Positions 16,645 to 33,451 of a stretch of DNA of 64,000 nt are shown in pieces. A program made the position numbers and the translations under genes. The first letter of the stretch is position 1, and the number at the start of each line of letters is the position of its first letter. The DNA is taken from assembly GCF_020859565.1 (NCBI RefSeq), contig NZ_JAJHUO010000009.1, forward strand, positions 124,001 through 188,000. Direction: 5' to 3'. The notes below the pieces were generated by a model. It saw nothing but the letters and a program-made list of their open reading frames with translations, was not told the DNA's origin and did not search any database. This DNA comes from Saccharothrix luteola (GTDB lineage Bacteria; Actinomycetota; Actinomycetes; Mycobacteriales; Pseudonocardiaceae).

Positions 16645-18225
16645 TCACACCGGCTGGTTGCCGTGCTTGCGCGACGGCAGCTTGGCCTGTTTGGCCCGCA
16701 GCACGGTGAGCGCGTCGATGATGGTCGACCGGGTCGCGGCGGGGTCGATCACGTCGTCCACCAGCCCGCGCTCGGCCGCGTAGTAGGGGTGCACCAGCTC
16801 GGCCTGGTACTGCTTGATGCGCTGGGCCCGCGCCGCCGCCGGGTCGGGCGCGGCGGCGATCTCGCGGCGGAACACGACGTTCGCCGCGCCCTCCGCGCCC
16901 ATGACGGCGATCTCGTTGGTGGGCCAGGCGAACGACAGGTCGCAGCCGATCGACCGGGAGTCCATCACGATGTACGCGCCGCCGTAGGCCTTGCGCAGGA
17001 TCACCTGCACCCGCGGCACCGTGGCGTTGCAGTAGGCGTAGAGCAGCTTGGCGCCGTGCCGGATGATGCCGCCGTGCTCCTGCTCGCGGCCCGGCAGGAA
17101 GCCGGGCACGTCGACCAGCGTCACCAGCGGGATGCTGAACGCGTCGCAGGTCTGCACGAACCGCGCCGCCTTCTCCGAGGCGTTGATGTCGAGCGCGCCG
17201 GCGAGCACCGAGGGCTGGTTCGCGACGATGCCGACGACGTGGCCGCCCATCCGGGCCAGGCCGCACAGGATGTTGCGCGCCCAGCGCTCGTGCACCTCGA
17301 AGAAGTCGCCGTCGTCGACGACCTCCTCGATCACCGCGCGCATGTCGTAGCCGAGGTTGGGGCTCGCGGGCACCAGGTCGAGCAGGACGTCGTTGCGCCG
17401 GTCCGACGGGTCGTCGGTGTGCGCGGCGGGCGGCAGCTCCCGGTTGTTGGAGGGCAGCAGCGACAGCAGGTGGCGGACGTCGGCCAGGCACTCGGCCTCG
17501 TCCTCGTAGGTGAACGCGGCGGCGCCGGAGGTGGTGCCGTGCACGTCCGCGCCGCCGAGGTCGTCGTGGGTGATGCGCTCGCCGGTGACGGCCTCCACCA
17601 CGTCCGGCCCGGTGATGTACATCTGCGAGATCCCGCGCACCATGAACACGAAGTCGGTCAACGCGGGCGAGTACGTCGCACCGCCCGCGCACGGCCCGAG
17701 CATGACGCTGATCTGGGGGATCACCCCGGACGCCCGCACGTTGCGGCTGAAGATGCCGCCGTAGCCCGCCAGCGCGGTGACGCCTTCCTGGATGCGGGCG
17801 CCCGCACCGTCGCTCAGGCACACCAGCGGCGCGCCGGCGGCCTCGGCGAGGTCCATCACCTTGTGGATCTTCTCCGCGTGCGCCTCGCCCAGCGACCCGC
17901 CGAAGATGCGGAAGTCGTGTGCGTAGACGAACACCGTGCGCCCGTCGACCTCGCCCCAGCCGGTGACCACGCCGTCGGTGTGCGGACGGCGGTCCTCCAG
18001 GCCGAACCCGGTCGCGCGGTGCCGGCGGAACTGCTCGACCTCGCGGAACGTGCCGGGGTCGAGGAGCAGGTCGAGCCTTTCCCGGACGGTGAGCTTCCCG
18101 CGCGCGTGCTGTTGTTCGGAAGCGCGCGGTGACGGGCCCCTTTCCGCGGTTTCCCGCACGGCCGCCAACTCCTCCGCCCGCGCCCGCATGTCGACGAGTC
18201 GCGGGCGCTCTGGCGCTGTCGTCAT
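16645..18225 (-). CDS. Acyl-CoA carboxylase beta (carboxyltransferase) subunit
   Basis: A 526-residue carboxyltransferase that moves CO2 from biotin to acyl-CoA, making malonyl-CoA and/or methylmalonyl-CoA extender units. It has both halves of the crotonase-like fold: GAGARIQEGVTALAGYGGIF with SGVIPQISVMLGPCAGG in the N half, and GIIRHGAKLLYAY, KAYGGAYIVMDSRSIGCD and FAWPTNEIAVMGAEGAAN in the C half. At the known specificity position (Asp in PccB, Ile in S. coelicolor AccB) the residue is Ile419, which argues for an enzyme accepting acetyl- as well as propionyl-CoA. This agrees with eight malonyl and one methylmalonyl AT domains. ATG 18225 has GTGGAG 8 nt upstream; the frame extends 24 codons farther, but with no family match. 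First gene of the carboxylase-thioesterase operon. Confidence 0.93.
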   Translation of the reverse strand: MTTAPERPRLVDMRARAEELAAVRETAERGPSPRASEQQHARGKLTVRERLDLLLDPGTFREVEQFRRHRATGFGLEDRRPHTDGVVTGWGEVDGRTVFVYAHDFRIFGGSLGEAHAEKIHKVMDLAEAAGAPLVCLSDGAGARIQEGVTALAGYGGIFSRNVRASGVIPQISVMLGPCAGGATYSPALTDFVFMVRGISQMYITGPDVVEAVTGERITHDDLGGADVHGTTSGAAAFTYEDEAECLADVRHLLSLLPSNNRELPPAAHTDDPSDRRNDVLLDLVPASPNLGYDMRAVIEEVVDDGDFFEVHERWARNILCGLARMGGHVVGIVANQPSVLAGALDINASEKAARFVQTCDAFSIPLVTLVDVPGFLPGREQEHGGIIRHGAKLLYAYCNATVPRVQVILRKAYGGAYIVMDSRSIGCDLSFAWPTNEIAVMGAEGAANVVFRREIAAAPDPAAARAQRIKQYQAELVHPYYAAERGLVDDVIDPAATRSTIIDALTVLRAKQAKLPSRKHGNQPV

Positions 18226-18306
18226 GGGTCGCACTCCACGGGGGTCGGCTCGGACCGGGACGATTTCATTGAAGTGTCCGGCGGCGAATTGGGCCATGCC
18301 GGCCGT

Positions 18307-18333
18307 CCCCTAAGTGTCGGTGGTGCCCCCTAG
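18307..18333 (-). promoter_or_regulatory. Box pair facing the carboxylase operon
   Basis: On the minus strand, CTAGGGGG (18333-18326) and CTTAGGGG (18314-18307) form a direct repeat 19 bp apart, 82-108 bp upstream of the carboxylase start. With the plus-facing pair beginning 4 bp away it makes a mirror-symmetric operator cluster. Confidence 0.5.
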
Positions 18334-18336
18334 TCG

Positions 18337-18364
18337 TTAAGGGGCCCGATGACTGTTAGGGGGT
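18337..18364 (+). promoter_or_regulatory. Box pair facing the SRPBCC-epoxidase operon
   Basis: TTAAGGGG (18337-18344) and TTAGGGGGT (from 18356) are a direct repeat about 19 bp apart, 75-102 bp upstream of the SRPBCC start. Spacing and distance mirror the minus-facing pair, as expected if one regulator drives both directions. Confidence 0.5.
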
Positions 18365-18438
18365 GTGTCCTCTGGTGCGGTGCCCGCGAGCGCGGTTTGA
18401 CTGATGCGGAAATCGACCGCGCAAAGGTGAGGTGTGTG

Positions 18439-18873
18439 ATGCTGTCATTCAGCGAGACCGCGACGATCGAGGCCGAGCCGGAGTACCTCTGGCAGGTCGC
18501 CTCGGACCTGAAGGCGTGGCAGGACTGGGACCCGCACGTGGAGAAGCTGGGCTTCGAGGGCCGGTTCGAGGTCGGCGCCTCCGGCTGGACCAAGCCCCGC
18601 GGCGGCCCCCGCGGCAACTTCACCATCACCTCGATCGAGGACGGCCGCAGCTACTCGACCGAGTCGCCCATGCCGATGGGGAAGATGCTGATCAACACGA
18701 TCTTCGAGCCGGTGGGCGAGGGCAAGGTCAAGGTCACCCGCGAGGTGGAGCTCAGCGGCGCGTTCGTCCCGGTGTTCAAGAAGCTGTTCCTCAAGGGCAT
18801 GCGCGCCGACATGCACGAGACGTTCGCCGCGCTGGAGGCGGAAGCGCAGCGCCGCGCCGCCGCCCAGGCCTGA
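18439..18873 (+). CDS. SRPBCC-fold (polyketide cyclase/dehydrase-like) protein
   Basis: A 144-residue [11 protein letters not shown]-fold protein. It opens LSFSETATIEAEPEYLWQVASDL with the family's W-x-x-WDPH segment, has a central GNFTITSIEDG strand, and ends in a long C-terminal helix (MRADMHETFAALEAEAQRRA) that would close the ligand cavity. The fold binds hydrophobic ligands and includes aromatic polyketide cyclases and several ring-forming enzymes; many members only bind ligand. ATG 18439 follows AGGTGAGG by 6 nt. It is the first gene of an operon with the FAD epoxidase, 37 bp apart, so a joint action on the polyketide (for example guiding ring closure after epoxidation) is plausible. 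Ser/Thr/Tyr/His catalytic residues cannot be assigned from sequence alone. Confidence 0.85.
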   Translation: MLSFSETATIEAEPEYLWQVASDLKAWQDWDPHVEKLGFEGRFEVGASGWTKPRGGPRGNFTITSIEDGRSYSTESPMPMGKMLINTIFEPVGEGKVKVTREVELSGAFVPVFKKLFLKGMRADMHETFAALEAEAQRRAAAQA

Positions 18874-18910
18874 GCCGCGCCCACTGCCGGGCAGACGCGG
18901 GAGGACCGTG

Positions 18911-20329
18911 ATGACGCACGCAGTCGTGCTCGGTGGCGGCATGGCCGGCATGCTCGCCGCCGCCGCGCTCGCCGAGCACGTGGACCGGGTGACCGTCGTG
19001 GAGAGCGACCGGTTCCCCGACGCGCCGCTACCCCGCAAGGGGTTGCCGCAGGGGCACCACTTCCACATGTTCATGGGCGGCGGGGTCGACGCGCTCGACG
19101 AGCTGCTGCCCGGCACCAGCGAGCTGCTCTACGCGGCGGGCGCGCACCGCAGGCGCATGGGCGACGAGTTCCTCGGCGTCTCGATGCACGGCTGGTCGCG
19201 GCCGTACGACGGGCGCGCCTACGTGCTCGCGGCCAGCCGGCACCTGCTCGACCACGTGGTGCGCGGGCGCGTGCTGAGCCACCCCGCGATCGACGTGGTC
19301 GAGGGGACCAAGGCGATCGGCCTGGTCGGTGACGCGGCGCGGGTCACCGGCGTGCGGTTGGAGAGCCGCGCGGACCAGGACGCCGACCGGGCCGAGCGCA
19401 CGCTGGCCGCGGACCTCGTGGTGGACGCCACCGGCCGCGGGTCTCGCGCGCCGGTGTGGCTGGAGGCGTTGGGCCTGCCCAAGGTGGCCGAGGACCTCCA
19501 GGACGCCGGGTTCGCCTACGCCGGGCGGACCTACGAGGCGCCGGCGGCGCTGGCCGACGGCTTCCCGGCGATCCTCGTGCAGGCCGACTCGGGCACCGGC
19601 CGTCCCGGTCGCGGCGCTGGCCTGCTGCCGAACGAGGACGGCAAGTGGATCGTGTCGATGATCGGCACGAAGGGCGCGCAGCCGCCCACCGACGAGGAGG
19701 GCTACCTCGCGTTCGCGCGGAGCCTGCAGGACCCGCTGGTGGCCGAGCTGATGGCGGCGGCTCGCCCGCTCACCGAGATCCGCGCCTACCGCGGCCTGGT
19801 CAACCGGCAGCGGCACTTCGAGAAGCTGCCCGTGCCGGACGGGTTCCTGGTGGTCGGCGACGCGGCCACGATCCTCAACCCGAACTACGCCACCGGCATG
19901 TCGATGGCCGCGTTCCAGGCGCTCGCGCTGCGCGCCGAGCTGGTCAAGCGCGGCCTCGCCGACGGGTTCACCCGCCGGGTGCAGACCGCGGTGGCGAAGT
20001 CGGTGGTCGGGTCGTGGCAGGCGGCGACGTTCAACGACAGCCTGTTCCCCGGCGCCGAGTCGACCATGAAGGTGCGCGGCGGCAAGGGGCAGCAGCGGTT
20101 CATCGCCCGCTGGAACCGCGTGTCCGCGGAGAACCCGGCGGTGGCGCGGGCCACGTTCGAGGTGGCGTCGTTCCTGGCGCCTCGGCGTTCGATGATGACG
20201 CTGCCGCTGCTGTTCACGGTGCTGCGCGGGCCGCGGCACCCCGAGATGGCGCTCGCGGACGCCATCGAGCGGTTCCCGGCGTTCCGGGAGCCCCTGTCCC
20301 GGATCGGATCCGTCATCCCGCCGGGCTGA
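18911..20329 (+). CDS. FAD-dependent epoxidase/monooxygenase, LasC/MonCI-like
   Basis: A 472-residue class A-like flavoprotein. The N-terminal dinucleotide fold AVVLGGGMAGMLAAAALA (Gly8-Gly13) and the RKGLPQGHHFHMF segment match the epoxidases of polyether clusters (MonCI, LasC family), as does VVDATGRGSR near residue 170 and the FAD-binding VVGDAATILNPNYATGMSMA near residue 310. That family epoxidises trisubstituted alkenes in polyketide chains; related proteins also occur outside polyether pathways. Module 1 of the neighbouring PKS would set exactly one trisubstituted alkene, a fitting substrate (inference). ATG 18911 is placed 7 nt after GGAGG; a GTG one codon earlier is possible. A hairpin follows the stop. 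I identify the family with good confidence but cannot tell the position of oxidation. Confidence 0.88.
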   Translation: MTHAVVLGGGMAGMLAAAALAEHVDRVTVVESDRFPDAPLPRKGLPQGHHFHMFMGGGVDALDELLPGTSELLYAAGAHRRRMGDEFLGVSMHGWSRPYDGRAYVLAASRHLLDHVVRGRVLSHPAIDVVEGTKAIGLVGDAARVTGVRLESRADQDADRAERTLAADLVVDATGRGSRAPVWLEALGLPKVAEDLQDAGFAYAGRTYEAPAALADGFPAILVQADSGTGRPGRGAGLLPNEDGKWIVSMIGTKGAQPPTDEEGYLAFARSLQDPLVAELMAAARPLTEIRAYRGLVNRQRHFEKLPVPDGFLVVGDAATILNPNYATGMSMAAFQALALRAELVKRGLADGFTRRVQTAVAKSVVGSWQAATFNDSLFPGAESTMKVRGGKGQQRFIARWNRVSAENPAVARATFEVASFLAPRRSMMTLPLLFTVLRGPRHPEMALADAIERFPAFREPLSRIGSVIPPG

Positions 20330-20347
20330 CCACCGCCCGACCCACCC

Positions 20348-20389
20348 GCGCGGTCCGCGCCGACCCCGATCCGCCGGTGCGGACCGCGC
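20348..20389 (+). terminator. Hairpin after the epoxidase gene
   Basis: A perfect 11-bp stem (GCGCGGTCCGC 20348-20358, GCGGACCGCGC 20379-20389) with a 20-nt loop begins 19 nt after the epoxidase stop. It would separate the tailoring transcript from PKS1, which has its own boxes just downstream. Confidence 0.55.
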
Positions 20390-20416
20390 CGCGCGAATAA
20401 GAGCCGCCCGGGTCGA

Positions 20417-20438
20417 CTAAGGGTTGTGGTCAGGGGGT
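20417..20438 (+). promoter_or_regulatory. Tandem CTAAGGGT / TCAGGGGGT boxes before PKS1
   Basis: CTAAGGGT (20417-20424) and TCAGGGGGT (20430-20438) lie 59-80 bp upstream of the PKS1 start. They resemble the boxes at the LAL and carboxylase/SRPBCC promoters and mark the likely start of the whole PKS operon. Confidence 0.5.
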
Positions 20439-20496
20439 GGGGAAAACGTAGCGTCGGTTGACGTTGGGGCGAAAGCTGACCAGGGGAGTGCCTGCG

Positions 20497-28758
<8,262 letters not shown>

Positions 28759-28805
28759 TCCGCGGAACGTGAGCGCGGCCGGTGTGGGATTGGGTGGATG
28801 AGGCG

Positions 28806-31800
28806 ATGGGCGACGACGACAAGCTCCGGGACTACCTCCAGCGCGCGACGACCGAGCTGCGGCAGGCGAAGCGGCAGCTGCGCGAGGCGGACGAGCGACG
28901 GCACGAGCCGATCGCGATCGTCGCCGCGGGCTGCCGCTTCCCGGGCGGGGTGAGCACGCCGGAGCAGCTGTGGGAGCTGGTGGAGGGCGGGGTCGACGCG
29001 ATCTCGCCGTTCCCGACCGACCGCGGTTGGGACGCCGACGCGCTGTACCACCCGGAGCCCGCGACACCGGGCCGCACCTACGTGACGCGGGGTGGGTTCC
29101 TGCACGACGCGGCGGAGTTCGACGCCGACTTCTTCCGCATCAGCCCCCGGGACGCGCGGGACACCGACCCGCAGCAGCGGCTGCTGCTGGAGACCGCGTG
29201 GGAGGCGATCGAGCGGGCCGGCATCGACGCCACCGCGTTGCGCGGCACGGCGACCGGCGTGTTCACCGGCGTCGTCTACCACGACTACGCCATCGGCGCC
29301 GGTCCCGGCGGACTGGCCAGCGTCGCCTCTGGCCGGCTGGCCTACTTCCTGGACCTGGTCGGCCCGGCCGTCACGGTCGACACGGCGTGCTCGTCGTCGC
29401 TGGTCGCCCTGCACTGGGCGGTCCGGGCGCTGCGCTCGGGCGAGTGCTCGACGGCGCTGGTGGGCGGTGCGACCGTGATGCCCGGCCCGGAGTCGTTCGT
29501 CGGCTTCAGCCAGGACAACGGGCTGGCGCCGGACGGCCGGTGCAAGTCGTTCGCCGACGCCGCCGACGGCACCGCGTGGGGCGAGGGCGTCGGCGTGCTG
29601 CTGCTGGAGCGGCTCTCGCAGGCCCGCCGTGAGGGGCACCCGGTGCTCGCCGTCGTGCGCGGGACCGCGATCAACTCCGATGGCGCGAGCAACGGGCTCA
29701 CCGCGCCCAACGGCCCGGCGCAGCAACGCCTCATCCGCGCCGCGCTCGCCGACGCGCAGGTGCCGGCCGACCAGGTGGACCTCGTCGAGGCGCACGGTAC
29801 CGGCACCACGCTGGGCGACCCGATCGAGGCCGTGGCGCTGCTGGAGACCTACGGCCGGAGCAGGCCCGCGGACCGGCCGCTGTGGCTGGGGTCGATCAAG
29901 TCGAACGTCGGGCACACCCAGGCCGCCGCCGGCGTCGGCGGTGTGATCAAGGTGGTGGAGGCGATCCGGCGGGGCGTGCTGCCGCGCACGCTGCACGTGG
30001 ACGCGCCGTCGTCCAACGTGGACTGGTCGCGCGGCGCGGTGCGGCTGCTCACCGAGCAGGCGCCGTGGCCGGAGAACGGCTACCCGCGTCGCGCGGGCGT
30101 GTCCGCGTTCGGGCTCAGCGGCACGAACGCCCACGTGATCATCGAGGAGCCGCCCGCCGACGAGCCGGTCGCGGACCGGGCCGACCGGGAGCCGGGCGCG
30201 GTGCCGCTGCTGCTGTCGGCCCGCACGGCGGCGGCGCTGCCCGCGCAGGCCGCGGCGTTGCGCGACCACGTGCTGCGCGACACCGCCGTGAACGTGGCCG
30301 ACCTGGCGTTCTCCCTCGCGACCACGCGGGCCGCGCTGGACCACCGCGCGGCGGTGGTGGCCGAGGACGTGCCGGGGCTCCTGCGCGGCCTGACCGCGTT
30401 GGTCGAGGGCACCGCCGTGCCCGCCGGGGTGTCCACGGCCCACGCCAAGCCCGGTGGCCGCACGGCGTTCCTGTTCACCGGCCAAGGCGCGCAGCGGCTG
30501 GGCATGGGACGCGGGCTGCACGCCGCGTTCCCGGTGTTCGCCGCCGCCCTGGACGAGGTGCTGGCCGAGTTCGACCCGGTGCTGCGGGACGTGATGTGGG
30601 GCGAGGACGCGGGGCGGCTCGACCGCACCGGGTTCGCCCAGCCGGCGCTGTTCGCGTTCCAGGTGGCGTTGTTCCGGCTGGTCGAGTCGTGGGGCGTGCG
30701 GCCGGACCTGCTCGCGGGCCACTCGGTGGGCGAGCTGGCCGCGGCTCACGTGAGCGGTGTGCTGTCGCTGCGTGACGCGGCGGTGCTCGTCGCCGCACGG
30801 GGCCGGCTCATGCAGGCGTTGCCGAGCACCGGCGCGATGCTCGCGGTGGAGGCGAGCGAGGACGAGGTCGTGCCGCTGCTGGACGGCCGCGTGGACGTGG
30901 CCGCGGTCAACGGGCCGACGTCGGTGGTCGTCTCCGGCGAGGAGGAGGCGGTCGACGCCGTCGACGCCCACTTCACCGCCCTCGGCCGCCGGACGAGGCG
31001 GCTGCGGGTGTCGCACGCGTTCCACTCGCCGCTGATGGACCCGGTGCTCGCCGAGTTCGCCGATGTCGCGCGCGGCCTCGACTACCGCGCGCCGTCGATC
31101 CCGATCGTCTCCACCCTCACCGGGGAACCGGTCGGCCCGAACGGCATGACGGCCGACTACTGGGTGCGGCACGTCCGCGACACCGTCCGCTTCCGCGACG
31201 GCGTCCGCCGGCTGCACGCCGAGGGCGTCACCGCGTTCCTGGAGCTGGGGCCCGCTTCCGTGCTGTCCGCGATGGGGCCCGACTGCGTCGAGGACGACGA
31301 CGCGGTGTTCCTGCCGACCGTGCGGGCCGACGGGGCGGAGCGGCACGACGTGTTCGCCGCGCTCGCCCGCGCCCACGGGCTCGGCGTCACCGTCGACTGG
31401 GCCGGGGTGTTCGCGGGGTGGGACGTGCGCCGCGTCGACCTGCCCACCTACGCCTTCCAGCGCCGTCGCTACTGGCGGGACGTGCCCGTGCCCGCGGTGG
31501 ACCCGGCCGACGCGCTGCGCTACCGCGTCGACTGGCACCCGGTGACGCCGCCGGCCGCGCGCCTCGACGGCACGTGGCTGGTCGCCCACCCCGCCGGTGA
31601 CGACCCGCGCCTCGACGCGGTGCTCGCCGGGCTCGCCGACGCCGGCGCGCTGGTGCTGCCGATCGAGGTGAGCGGCGCCGACCGGGCCGGGCTGGCGACC
31701 ACGTTGGCCGCCGTGCCCCGACCCGACGGCGTGCTGTCGCTGCTGGCGTTCGACCGCACCGCGGAGCGTGACGTGCTGTCCCGCGGCCTGGTGGACAACG

Positions 31801-33419
31801 TCGTGCTGGCCCAAGCGCTCGGCGACGCCGGGATCACCGCGCCCCTGTGGTGCGCGACCGCCGGCGCGGTCGCCGTCGGGACCGGGGAGCCGGTCGACGC
31901 GCGGCAGAGCGCGACGTGGGGCCTGGGCATCGGCCTCGCCCTGGAGCAGCCGACCACCTGGGGCGGTCTGGTCGACCTCCCGCCGCACGTGGACGCCCAC
32001 GTCGTCGAGCGGTTGAGCGCCGTGCTGGCCGAGGACCGCGGCGAGCACGAGGTGGCGATCCGGCCGGGCGGCGTCTTCGCACGCCGCCTGGTCCGCGGTT
32101 CCGGTGGCACGCCCGGCGAACCGTGGCGGGCCCGCGGCACCGTGCTGGTCACCGGCGGCACCGGCGGCCTGGGCGCCCACGTGGCGCGGTGGCTGGCCGA
32201 CCACGGCGCCGAGCACGTCGTGCTCACCAGCCGCAGCGGCCGGGCCGCCGACGGCGCGGCCGACCTGGAAGCCGACCTCGCCGCGCGGGGCGTCGAGGTG
32301 ACGATCGCCGCGTGCGACGTGACCGACCGCGAGGCCGTGCGCGGGCTGCTCGCCGGGCTGCCCGACCTGACCGCCGTGGTCCACGCCGCCGGCGCGTCCC
32401 AACCGCTGGCCCCGCTCGCCGAGCTGGACGCGGCGGCGTTCGCCCGGGTCGGCGCGGCGAAGGTCGGCGGCGCCGCGCACCTCGACGCCCTGCTGGGCGA
32501 CCGGCCGCTGGACGCGTTCGTGCTGTTCTCCTCCGGGTCGGCGGTGTGGGGCAGCGCGGCGCAGGCCGCCTATTGCAGCGCCAACGCCTACCTGGACGGC
32601 CTGGCCGCCGACCGCCGGGCGCGCGGCCTGACCGCCACCGCCATCGGCTGGGGCTCCTGGGACGGTGGCATGGTCGACGACGGGATCGCCGCGACCATGC
32701 GGCGGATCGGCGCGCCGGCGATGGCGCCCGGCCTCGCCCTCCGGGCGTTGCGGCGGGTGCTGGAAACCGGCGACGCGGCGCCCGTCGTGGCCGACTTCGA
32801 CTGGGCCCGCTTCACCTCCGTCTACACCTCCGCCCGACCGCGACCCCTGCTGGCCGCGCTGCCCGAGGCCGCGGCCGTCGCCGACCCGTCGCCCGAGCCG
32901 GGTGAACCGGCGCTGGCCGCCCGCCTGGCCGCGCTGCCCGCCTCCGAACGTGCGGGCGCGGTGCTCGGCGCGGTGCGCGAGCAGGTGGCCGCCATCCTCG
33001 GTCACGACGACCCGACCGAGGTGGACCAGGCGCGCACGTTCACCGACCTGGGGTTCGACTCCGTCGCCGCGGTGGACCTCCGGGCGCGGCTGAACGCCGT
33101 CACCGGTCGCAGCCTGCCCAGCACCCTGGTCTTCGACCACGTCACCCCCGGCGCGCTCGCCGACCACCTGCACTCGGTGCTCGGTGACGGCGAAGCGGAG
33201 CCGCCGTCCGCGCTCACCGAGCTGGACCGGCTGGAACGGGCCGCCGCCGGCCTGTCCGCCGACGAGATCGCCCGCCTGGGCCTGGTGGCGCGGCTGCAGG
33301 CGTTGGCGGGCCGGCTCGGCGACGTCGGCGGGTCCGCGGGCGACGTCGAGGACCGCCTCCGCGCCGCGTCGGCGGACGACCTCTTCACCTTCATCGACAC
33401 CGAGCTCGGAATCTCCTGA
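28806..33419 (+). CDS. Type I PKS, module 3 (PKS2): KS-AT(malonyl)-KR-ACP
   Basis: A 1537-residue single-module PKS. ATG 28806 starts the docking helix [23 protein letters not shown] 28794 is a possible alternative. KS (about 28902-30160) has Cys195 in DTACSSS. AT (about 30463-31400) has GHSVG and HAFHS, the malonyl signature. There is no DH; a structural KR subdomain of about 240 residues leads to the KR (about 32130-32700) with [17 protein letters not shown] and [11 protein letters not shown]. It lacks the LDD motif (ASQPL instead) and has the Trp of A-type reductases, predicting an L-configured beta-hydroxyl. ACP GFDSV carries Ser1419. The C-terminus [14 protein letters not shown] resembles that of PKS1, and PKS2 and PKS3 have similar N-terminal docking helices, consistent with the order PKS1-PKS2-PKS3. 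32 bp separate it from PKS3. Confidence 0.95.
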   Translation: MGDDDKLRDYLQRATTELRQAKRQLREADERRHEPIAIVAAGCRFPGGVSTPEQLWELVEGGVDAISPFPTDRGWDADALYHPEPATPGRTYVTRGGFLHDAAEFDADFFRISPRDARDTDPQQRLLLETAWEAIERAGIDATALRGTATGVFTGVVYHDYAIGAGPGGLASVASGRLAYFLDLVGPAVTVDTACSSSLVALHWAVRALRSGECSTALVGGATVMPGPESFVGFSQDNGLAPDGRCKSFADAADGTAWGEGVGVLLLERLSQARREGHPVLAVVRGTAINSDGASNGLTAPNGPAQQRLIRAALADAQVPADQVDLVEAHGTGTTLGDPIEAVALLETYGRSRPADRPLWLGSIKSNVGHTQAAAGVGGVIKVVEAIRRGVLPRTLHVDAPSSNVDWSRGAVRLLTEQAPWPENGYPRRAGVSAFGLSGTNAHVIIEEPPADEPVADRADREPGAVPLLLSARTAAALPAQAAALRDHVLRDTAVNVADLAFSLATTRAALDHRAAVVAEDVPGLLRGLTALVEGTAVPAGVSTAHAKPGGRTAFLFTGQGAQRLGMGRGLHAAFPVFAAALDEVLAEFDPVLRDVMWGEDAGRLDRTGFAQPALFAFQVALFRLVESWGVRPDLLAGHSVGELAAAHVSGVLSLRDAAVLVAARGRLMQALPSTGAMLAVEASEDEVVPLLDGRVDVAAVNGPTSVVVSGEEEAVDAVDAHFTALGRRTRRLRVSHAFHSPLMDPVLAEFADVARGLDYRAPSIPIVSTLTGEPVGPNGMTADYWVRHVRDTVRFRDGVRRLHAEGVTAFLELGPASVLSAMGPDCVEDDDAVFLPTVRADGAERHDVFAALARAHGLGVTVDWAGVFAGWDVRRVDLPTYAFQRRRYWRDVPVPAVDPADALRYRVDWHPVTPPAARLDGTWLVAHPAGDDPRLDAVLAGLADAGALVLPIEVSGADRAGLATTLAAVPRPDGVLSLLAFDRTAERDVLSRGLVDNVVLAQALGDAGITAPLWCATAGAVAVGTGEPVDARQSATWGLGIGLALEQPTTWGGLVDLPPHVDAHVVERLSAVLAEDRGEHEVAIRPGGVFARRLVRGSGGTPGEPWRARGTVLVTGGTGGLGAHVARWLADHGAEHVVLTSRSGRAADGAADLEADLAARGVEVTIAACDVTDREAVRGLLAGLPDLTAVVHAAGASQPLAPLAELDAAAFARVGAAKVGGAAHLDALLGDRPLDAFVLFSSGSAVWGSAAQAAYCSANAYLDGLAADRRARGLTATAIGWGSWDGGMVDDGIAATMRRIGAPAMAPGLALRALRRVLETGDAAPVVADFDWARFTSVYTSARPRPLLAALPEAAAVADPSPEPGEPALAARLAALPASERAGAVLGAVREQVAAILGHDDPTEVDQARTFTDLGFDSVAAVDLRARLNAVTGRSLPSTLVFDHVTPGALADHLHSVLGDGEAEPPSALTELDRLERAAAGLSADEIARLGLVARLQALAGRLGDVGGSAGDVEDRLRAASADDLFTFIDTELGIS

Positions 33420-33451
33420 CCCCGGGCAGGGGCACGAAATCAAAGGACGCC

